DNA of 64,000 nucleotides from Akanthomyces muscarius (lineage: Eukaryota; Ascomycota; Sordariomycetes; Hypocreales; Cordycipitaceae): assembly GCF_028009165.1 (NCBI RefSeq), contig NC_079242.1, positions 1,860,001 to 1,924,000 on the forward strand. Direction: 5' to 3'. Under the pieces are notes generated by a model, which was not told the DNA's origin, searched no databases, and saw nothing but the letters and a program-made list of their open reading frames with translations. Below, one piece after another: positions 57,749 to 64,000 of this stretch; position 1 is the first letter of the stretch, and every line of letters starts with the position of its first letter. The position numbers were made by a program, and so were the translations under genes.

Positions 57749-60700
57749 CTATATAGCAGGCGAGCCACCGGGACGCACTCTGCCTAGCGACTCGAGCAGT
57801 TCTCTGGGCGGAACGCGCTGAATGCCGCTTCCGCGGTCACGCATCGAGGTTGGCGCGCGGACGTAGCCTTCGCGCCTCTTTCGAAGACGGTCTAGAACGA
57901 CACCACCGACTACCATGAGCAGAATGAGCGCCAGCGAAATGGCCAAACCAATGAGCACGACAAAGACTAGCGGCATGTGCCTATCGTGGCCAATCTTGTT
58001 GGGCCTTTGCGAAAAGATTTTGCCGATGCTGCTGGTACCTTCGTTGTTGCTTGTGGTCAAGGCATAAGCCTGGTAGTGCGAGCCGTTGAACAGGCAGGCC
58101 GAGACGGGACCAGTCTGAGGCAGGTTGATGGAGCCGGTGATCATGAGAGCCTGGTCCGAATCGAGCAGAGGGGCGCGGTCATGATCCTTTGTGAGGCGGA
58201 ACAATTGGACACTGCGGAGAACAGTACTGTTAGGAAGCTTCTGCTCAACGGAGCGCCATTTGTTTCCGTCCCATTTCATCAGGAAGGTCGAGTTGTCTTT
58301 GAGGGATTTCCCGCCAACCCAGAACTGCTTGAGGTCCATGCTGGCTGGTGCTAGCACGTCGATAGGACCAGGAATCTCGTCCATGTTGGAAAAATCAGTC
58401 CACGTCTGCTTCACTGTGTTGTAGTAGGCCAGAGGCTTTGAGCCGCTCGAGCTGGTGACCAAGTCGCCAGCGACGAGGATGGAATCACTGTTCACCCACT
58501 GCAATCCAGTGACATGGCCAGTGACGACGGTGCCAGGTCGAGTCCACTGGTCATCATCAACGTTGAAGATGCAGAGACCAGGGCAGTCGAGAGCACCAGC
58601 TTTCTCGAAGGAACCGCCGACAAATACCTGATCGCCACCGCTAGGTCGAACGGCAATGGAAGTAACAACACCATCACCGCCCGTCAGGCCAGCGGGCTGA
58701 TGAGAAAACTTTTTACTGTCCAGATCCCATCCAATGATGCCATGGGCTTCCATTCCATTGACTGTGCCAGTAACCTGGCCACCAGCAAAGAGAATGTTCT
58801 TCCAAAGATCGACCGCAAAGAACGATGAATCATCATCAATGCCTTCGGAGAGGCCACTTGTCTTGTTGTCGTTCTTAGCATCAACAAAGACCAAGTTGTG
58901 GATGGCTGAATCGTTGCTAGCTCCTGCAGTAGTAAAGTGGCCGGCCATGATGGTGAGGCTTTCATCGTCATTCTCATAAAAGGCTCCAGTGGCAACGCCG
59001 GCCACATCGCCGCCTTGCATAACGCTTCGTCGTCGCTTGCTCGGTGTGGGTGTCTTGGCATCAATCTTGACCGGGAATTTTCCAAGGCCAGAGACTGACA
59101 GACTGGCAACGCCATCAACTGCGAGCGTGGATACGTCGAGAGAGCCGGCAAGAAGAGAGTTACTGCCGTCGAGGTCAAGGTGCGAGGCAGTCAGCATGCC
59201 GCTATAGCTTGGGACATCATGTTCCGAGTTATGCAGCCAGATGCTCTGTGAAGGTACCCATATAGCAAAGCCGTCAACCTGGGCCGATGGGACACTGTCG
59301 TAGCCATTAGAGTGAGTAAACGAGCCTGTAAACGCGACCACTGTCTCCGGCTTGCCCTCGGTGGTATTGACACGGAGAGGAACAACGTAGGCGACAGATC
59401 CGTCGAGACCAGCCCCGAGAGGAGACCAGGTGTCGCTATCAGGGTCGTAGGCTGCGACATTGTTGATGCCCTTGGTGTCGTTGGAGAGAGTATTCGAAAA
59501 GGATCCGCCGACGTATAGCTTGCTGTTTTCAGCATGCAGGCCCATAACTTGACCGTTGAGACCACCGTCTAGATTCTTGGCTTCACCACCCTTGCTAGAG
59601 ATGGCCACAATGTTCCTGTGGTTCTTTGAACTAAAGTTGCCAGCAATGTAAGTGGTGTCCGATGTAGTGGTGAGAGCTTTGACACCGGACATCTTGGCGA
59701 AGCTGTAGCCGAGCTTGTTGATGGAAGAGCTATCGAGACTTCTCTCATCGGGGAGGGGGCCGTTGGGGTCAAAGTCGAAGAGACCGTTTAAACCGCCGAC
59801 GGAGTTGATGAGAGTGAAGCCAACCTGTTGAGCGACGACAACGAGGTCTTGAACCGTCTGATCTTTCGTGGGACTAAGGGTAACACTGGGTTGGAATTTG
59901 TCAGAAGTTCTTTCCACATAGCCAAAGTAGATCTGGTCGTATTTGTCAAAGTTGTTGGTCTGAAACAGCTGTGTCTCGAAATCGGGCTGGGCTGTGGTGC
60001 TGGACATGGAGCCGGAAACATAGACTCGGCCACGGTTGGCACATGTACCATCGGCCACACAACCAGGCGTATATAGGTTGATGGAGTAATTGCCGGTCCG
60101 CGGAATATTGGGGTAAAAGGTGACAGATGCGTTTGAGCCTGCACGGCCGTCATTGACCTGGATTCTGGCGGTGAGATATTCCGCGTTGCTTTGGAGAGCC
60201 GGCGACCTTTCCCATGGTCCAGTAGTAGAGGCGGATGACACGGAGCCGGAGTCGGTACGGCACTTGGGCTCGTTGAATTCGTTGATCGCGTAGGAAAATA
60301 TGTTGTCCTCGAAAACCTGGACGCCTGCAAGACCAGCGCCACTGCCCCACCAATCCAAAATATCGATGCGGAGCTTGTTCATGCCAACAACGTTGACAAA
60401 ATAGAAATCTTGAAACTGGACCTTGGGGTTGTTGCTGAGAGGGCAAAGACGGTCACAGGTGGCGTTGTTGCCGGTATCTGGGTCGACGTAGGTCATGTTC
60501 ATGATGTTTGTCAGGCCATTGGGGAACGACTGGATGTTAAAGGTCTTGGTTCCATGGTTTTCAACGCGTGTGTTCCAAAGGCGGATCTTGGTGGGCTCGA
60601 AGCCGAAGCCGAACTGAGCTTCCCAGTATCCAGGAGTGGCGTCTTGGAGAAGCCAGGTACTGCCTTGGGCGTCAGATCCACTGGAGCAAGCAACGTTGGC

Positions 60701-61477
60701 CGGATCGCTGAAGCCATCTCTGGAAGAGCTTCCCACAGCGTTGATTTTGGCAGTCCCCAGGTTGATACTCTGGGTGTCGCTTGAGTTGCCAGGTGTGCTA
60801 TTGTAATTGCCGAGACCAGTGAAGCTTCCACCGAAAAGGATATGGCCGTTGTCCAGTTTAGTAATGGCTTTGACAGGTCCGTTAAATCCGACAAAGGGCA
60901 GGTTTTTGAATCCATCCTTGCCATTCCATGAAATGGCGTTTGTCGAGTTGCCACTCTTGAAATTACCACCAATGTAGACGGTATCGGTGGCACCGTCGCA
61001 AAGAATGGCATTCACCTCGCCCTCAAGACCGTCGAGGGTGGTGACCTTGCCGGCGTCAATGTCGTAAATTCCAATAGCCTTGGATTGGCTGCCGCCCAAA
61101 GAAGTAAAGTTACCACCGATGATGAGGCTGTTTGTTTTGCTAGAAGTACCATTGTAGAGGCACATGGCCCGAATGGCAGCATCTGTCTGAATGGCTGGTG
61201 ATAGTGCCCCGTTTGGCAGCTCCGAGAGGAGAAACTCGCTTCCGTTGGCGCTGCGAGTCTGGCCGCCCTGTCCAACGAATTGGTAGAGAGAAATGCCGCC
61301 AAAATCACCCGCGATACCAATCTGGCCGAGGTCGGAAAAGTCGAGATTCGCTGGCGGTGCGCGTACGAGATCGGCTGCGTGCGCCATCATGGGCACGAGA
61401 GCTGTGAGAAACGAGAAAACGGTGCCATGTCGCTGGCCAAGGCGCGAGGAGCGCCCGTGGCCAGTTGACAGCCGCAT
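57749..61477 (-). CDS. RAX2: Cortical cell-polarity marker protein Rax2
   Basis: A single exon encodes 1242 residues, the normal Rax2 length. Residues 1-35 are a signal peptide with a basic front and a hydrophobic core (FSFLTALVPMMAHA). The long extracellular part carries kelch/beta-propeller-like blades with recurring GGNFTS/GGSF motifs (IGGNFTSLGG, YIGGNFKSG, LFGGSFTGLG, YIAGNFSS) and many N-glycosylation sequons. One transmembrane helix lies near 1168-1195 (LVFVVLIGLAISLALILLMV), followed by a basic stop-transfer RLRKRRE and a 40-residue cytoplasmic tail. In yeasts Rax2 marks cell poles and directs bud-site or growth-site choice with Rax1; in filamentous fungi it is linked to hyphal polarity. 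No introns are needed to keep the family colinear. Both flanks are gene-poor. Confidence 0.94.
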   Translation of the reverse strand: MRLSTGHGRSSRLGQRHGTVFSFLTALVPMMAHAADLVRAPPANLDFSDLGQIGIAGDFGGISLYQFVGQGGQTRSANGSEFLLSELPNGALSPAIQTDAAIRAMCLYNGTSSKTNSLIIGGNFTSLGGSQSKAIGIYDIDAGKVTTLDGLEGEVNAILCDGATDTVYIGGNFKSGNSTNAISWNGKDGFKNLPFVGFNGPVKAITKLDNGHILFGGSFTGLGNYNSTPGNSSDTQSINLGTAKINAVGSSSRDGFSDPANVACSSGSDAQGSTWLLQDATPGYWEAQFGFGFEPTKIRLWNTRVENHGTKTFNIQSFPNGLTNIMNMTYVDPDTGNNATCDRLCPLSNNPKVQFQDFYFVNVVGMNKLRIDILDWWGSGAGLAGVQVFEDNIFSYAINEFNEPKCRTDSGSVSSASTTGPWERSPALQSNAEYLTARIQVNDGRAGSNASVTFYPNIPRTGNYSINLYTPGCVADGTCANRGRVYVSGSMSSTTAQPDFETQLFQTNNFDKYDQIYFGYVERTSDKFQPSVTLSPTKDQTVQDLVVVAQQVGFTLINSVGGLNGLFDFDPNGPLPDERSLDSSSINKLGYSFAKMSGVKALTTTSDTTYIAGNFSSKNHRNIVAISSKGGEAKNLDGGLNGQVMGLHAENSKLYVGGSFSNTLSNDTKGINNVAAYDPDSDTWSPLGAGLDGSVAYVVPLRVNTTEGKPETVVAFTGSFTHSNGYDSVPSAQVDGFAIWVPSQSIWLHNSEHDVPSYSGMLTASHLDLDGSNSLLAGSLDVSTLAVDGVASLSVSGLGKFPVKIDAKTPTPSKRRRSVMQGGDVAGVATGAFYENDDESLTIMAGHFTTAGASNDSAIHNLVFVDAKNDNKTSGLSEGIDDDSSFFAVDLWKNILFAGGQVTGTVNGMEAHGIIGWDLDSKKFSHQPAGLTGGDGVVTSIAVRPSGGDQVFVGGSFEKAGALDCPGLCIFNVDDDQWTRPGTVVTGHVTGLQWVNSDSILVAGDLVTSSSGSKPLAYYNTVKQTWTDFSNMDEIPGPIDVLAPASMDLKQFWVGGKSLKDNSTFLMKWDGNKWRSVEQKLPNSTVLRSVQLFRLTKDHDRAPLLDSDQALMITGSINLPQTGPVSACLFNGSHYQAYALTTSNNEGTSSIGKIFSQRPNKIGHDRHMPLVFVVLIGLAISLALILLMVVGGVVLDRLRKRREGYVRAPTSMRDRGSGIQRVPPRELLESLGRVRPGGSPAI

Positions 61478-64000
61478 GGCGAAGGCGTGTTGATGTATCG
61501 GAGGCCGAGAAAATCGGATCGAGTCGAATATACTGATGGTGGGATGTTTTTTTCAATCGCACGAGGCGTATCAAGAGGGCAGACGCGATTGTTTGCCGTC
61601 TATTGATGCATCAGGAGGTCGTCGAAAACGAAATGAGGATGGCGGTTAAGGCTAGCGAACGGCGAGGGATCGACGGGAATTAGGAGCGTGAGTAAAGCGC
61701 GACGATTGTAAGTAAAGGGCGCAAAAAAAGATGGCCGCGGGTATAACGAATGTAAATGAGCGTAATGGGACGAAAAAGTCGGGATGCCGAAGGGCTGGAA
61801 GTTGGCTGAAAAGCCTTGGATTGCAGACGTGCGAGTTTTGTTTGAATGGAAATGGCTGGCGTGGATGGCCGGGTGGTGGTGGTGTGGTGGTGGTGCGGCG
61901 CGCGCGAGTGTACGCACTGGCAGAGAACAGCGAGCTAGGGGGGGGAAGTCGGGCTAGGCGAGCCGCACCAGAGCGACAGACGGGCAGCAAGCAGACAGGC
62001 TTCAGTGGTCCGAAGAGCAAAAAATGCGCTAATTGGCCAGGTGCAAAGGCCTAAACAGAGCCCAAGCTCGCCAAGAATGCGGGAAATTACTGGTGCATAC
62101 AAGTGCCTCCTTGCTTTTCTGCGCTGCAAAAGTAATACGAGCGTCCGTCTGACGGCGGACCTTGTTTTGTGTGCCTGACGGGAGCGAGAGCTGCACTAGC
62201 ACGCATCAGGCAAGGTGTTGATGCATGGCCACGCCTGGAATTGGGCGTCCAGCCACTCACAGGCCTCTGGAGCCCGGGCCATCTACAGGACGGTTTCGAG
62301 ATTTCCAGCGGACCCATCTGCCGACTTTTAGTGGCTGCCAGTGCTGTGTTTCCAGTGGCCAGCGGGGAGGTCCATGATGCATGCACCAGCGCCATTCCAG
62401 CTCTAGCTCTCTACTGGCCACTGCAGGCTGGACCTAAAAGCAGAACAATGAAAAAGAAAGGGCAAAAATAGTAAATAAATAACACAGATTATCTGCCTAC
62501 TGATAGTTGCACACAGACCAGTGTTTGTTGTTCAAACACACGCACGCACAAGCATCGCTTAGCAACACCGTGCCATTTCATGTGCTGGCTGGGTTGGCAG
62601 CGCAGCGTTCGACCTGTATGATGATCATAGGTAAACTTTATAAAAAAATTGGCATGAACCACTGTCAACAAGCCGTCAACAAGTTGACAGTGCTGGTCAG
62701 GCCCTTTTTGTAGAGGGGGCTCGGGCCTCTGAGAGAGGGCGAGGAACTTTAAAAGCCACCAATAAACAGTCTTGGTGGTCTACCAGTACTTATCGTCAGC
62801 TATCCGCTGAGAGAACTTGACAAAATCCGCCACCTACCAGCACGGAAAAATATGTTCTACAAGAGATGAATGTCAATCAAACGAAACTACAGGCAAGCAT
62901 ACACGGTCGCAGAATGTTCCAAACCAAAGATACGTCTCTGTACTACCGTAACATCATGAAGTGCAGTGGCGTAGTGCTCTCGCCTAATATCATCATCTGT
63001 CATCTCGTGCCCTCTTCACTCACCCTCAATATCACCAGGCATTCGAGAGACGATGCATCAACTGGGAAATACCCCTTCCTTCTTCAGTCTTTCTGCGTCC
63101 TTTGCCGAGGCGCCCTTGTAAGCTGTGCCCTGTAGACCGCGGCCCCTTCGTGGCACCGTCAACACTTCCCTTGCCCAACCTCCATCTGCCCTTGCCTTAG
63201 CCTACCCGCCCATGTCATCGCCGCTGCTTTGCGACTGCATACTCCTGCATGGTGCATCAAGCACGGCCCTGCGGCTCTCGTCGGTGGTGTTTTTCTCCGT
63301 TGTTTTCTTCTTTGCGTTTTTTGACCGCCTGCTCATCTGAACTTGTGTTTCCTGCAGCATATGTCAGGGGCGACAAGCACAAACCCCAAGAGAAACGCAA
63401 TACCACCAAGGCGATCAAGTCGGGCCTCTTGCACTTCCTTTTTCCCCTCTTCTTCTCCCCGTGTAGACCCATGTACCGACACAATCGGAGCATGGACAGC
63501 CTCCTGACAACGTCCGTACAAGCGCCAGCTTTCTTCCACACCTAACGGTATGGCCATCACCGCCACTACCTGAGCCACCCGTCGCACCACCAAGAAAGTG
63601 CGCCGTCCATCATCGTACCACCACCGATATTTGTGTCCAATTGCATTCACTGTTGAAATGATTGAACCACGAACAGGTTCTCAGGTGTTGCGCATGTCTA
63701 TGCCATTTGCTATACACAAACTATATACGAATACCAAGCTCATTCGTTTCATCAGCTCCAGTTTCCCCCATTCATGGCCCCAATAAAATATCAAACGGTC
63801 ATAACCCTGCATATCCATTCTTACTCTGTAGGTGGTCATAGATTCTTTGTTTCTTCCGTCTAATCTGGGCCATCAAAATCGATGATCGTAAACATAATGT
63901 TATCCCCGGCATCTGGCCATCGTCCGGCCGACGCCTTCACATTCCAGACACAAACCTTCGATGGTGTCCCACCACCTGCTTCCTCATGCGCCATGTACCG
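61478..64000. other. RAX2 promoter and right-hand intergenic region
   Basis: Next to 61478 lies the RAX2 promoter and leader. Further right no frame exceeds about 122 codons and none has a motif. A perfect hairpin is at 62660-62692, and C/T-rich sequence around 63130-63550 may be the leader of a gene beyond the window. Nothing else is supported. Confidence 0.5.
62660..62692. repeat. 10-bp perfect inverted repeat, 13-nt loop
   Basis: CACTGTCAAC and GTTGACAGTG are exact reverse complements; GTCAACAAG also repeats directly inside (period 11). It could form a stable hairpin in RNA, but there is no gene nearby to assign it to. Confidence 0.7.

Overview
The window is nuclear DNA of a filamentous ascomycete, most likely a sordariomycete and perhaps Hypocreales (inferred, not proven). 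Supporting signs are short introns (48-122 bp) with GTANGT-type donors and CTRAC-like branch sites, a dispersed single 5S rRNA gene with an upstream TATA box, long pyrimidine-rich leaders, and fungal families such as RAX2, an FlbC-like zinc-finger protein and DUF1996. I see no bacterial operons, transposon, CRISPR array or viral gene. Eleven protein genes and one 5S rRNA gene can be supported, and most exon structures were rebuilt so that the reading frame and conserved motifs run across each junction.

Left part (1-17.4 kb): a divergent 5S rRNA gene (2047-2165), a secreted DUF1996 protein (4265-5640) convergent with a microsomal cytochrome P450 (5877-7510), an unusual secreted Val/Asp/Ala/Asn-rich repeat protein (10468-11601), and an unrecognised low-complexity, probably nuclear protein (16538-17362) with a long C/T-rich leader.

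Centre (21.9-34.8 kb): a dense housekeeping block. FAN1 (DNA crosslink-repair nuclease) is divergent from SDC1 (COMPASS Dpy-30 subunit). RPS13 and U2AF2 (large U2AF subunit) lie on the minus strand. OGG1 (8-oxoguanine glycosylase) is divergent from U2AF2 and is followed by SF3B1/Hsh155 (U2 snRNP). Two genes concern DNA repair. Two concern 3' splice-site recognition, and their products are expected to touch each other, because U2AF-ligand motifs are visible in SF3B1 and a C-terminal UHM in U2AF2.

Right part (34.8-64 kb): very gene-poor. An FlbC-like C2H2 conidiation regulator (47241-48492) sits alone between deserts of about 12.4 kb and 9.3 kb, with a C/T-rich leader upstream. RAX2, a 1242-residue cell-polarity membrane protein, lies at 57749-61477 on the minus strand. 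The deserts hold simple repeats, a few short tandem duplications and inverted repeats, but no ORF with family signatures or a convincing intron structure.

The least explained items are the repeat protein at 10.5 kb (its DNA reads as an open, Val/Asp-rich frame on both strands), the divergent 5S variant, a possible organelle-targeted OGG1 isoform, and the conserved-looking protein at 16.5 kb.
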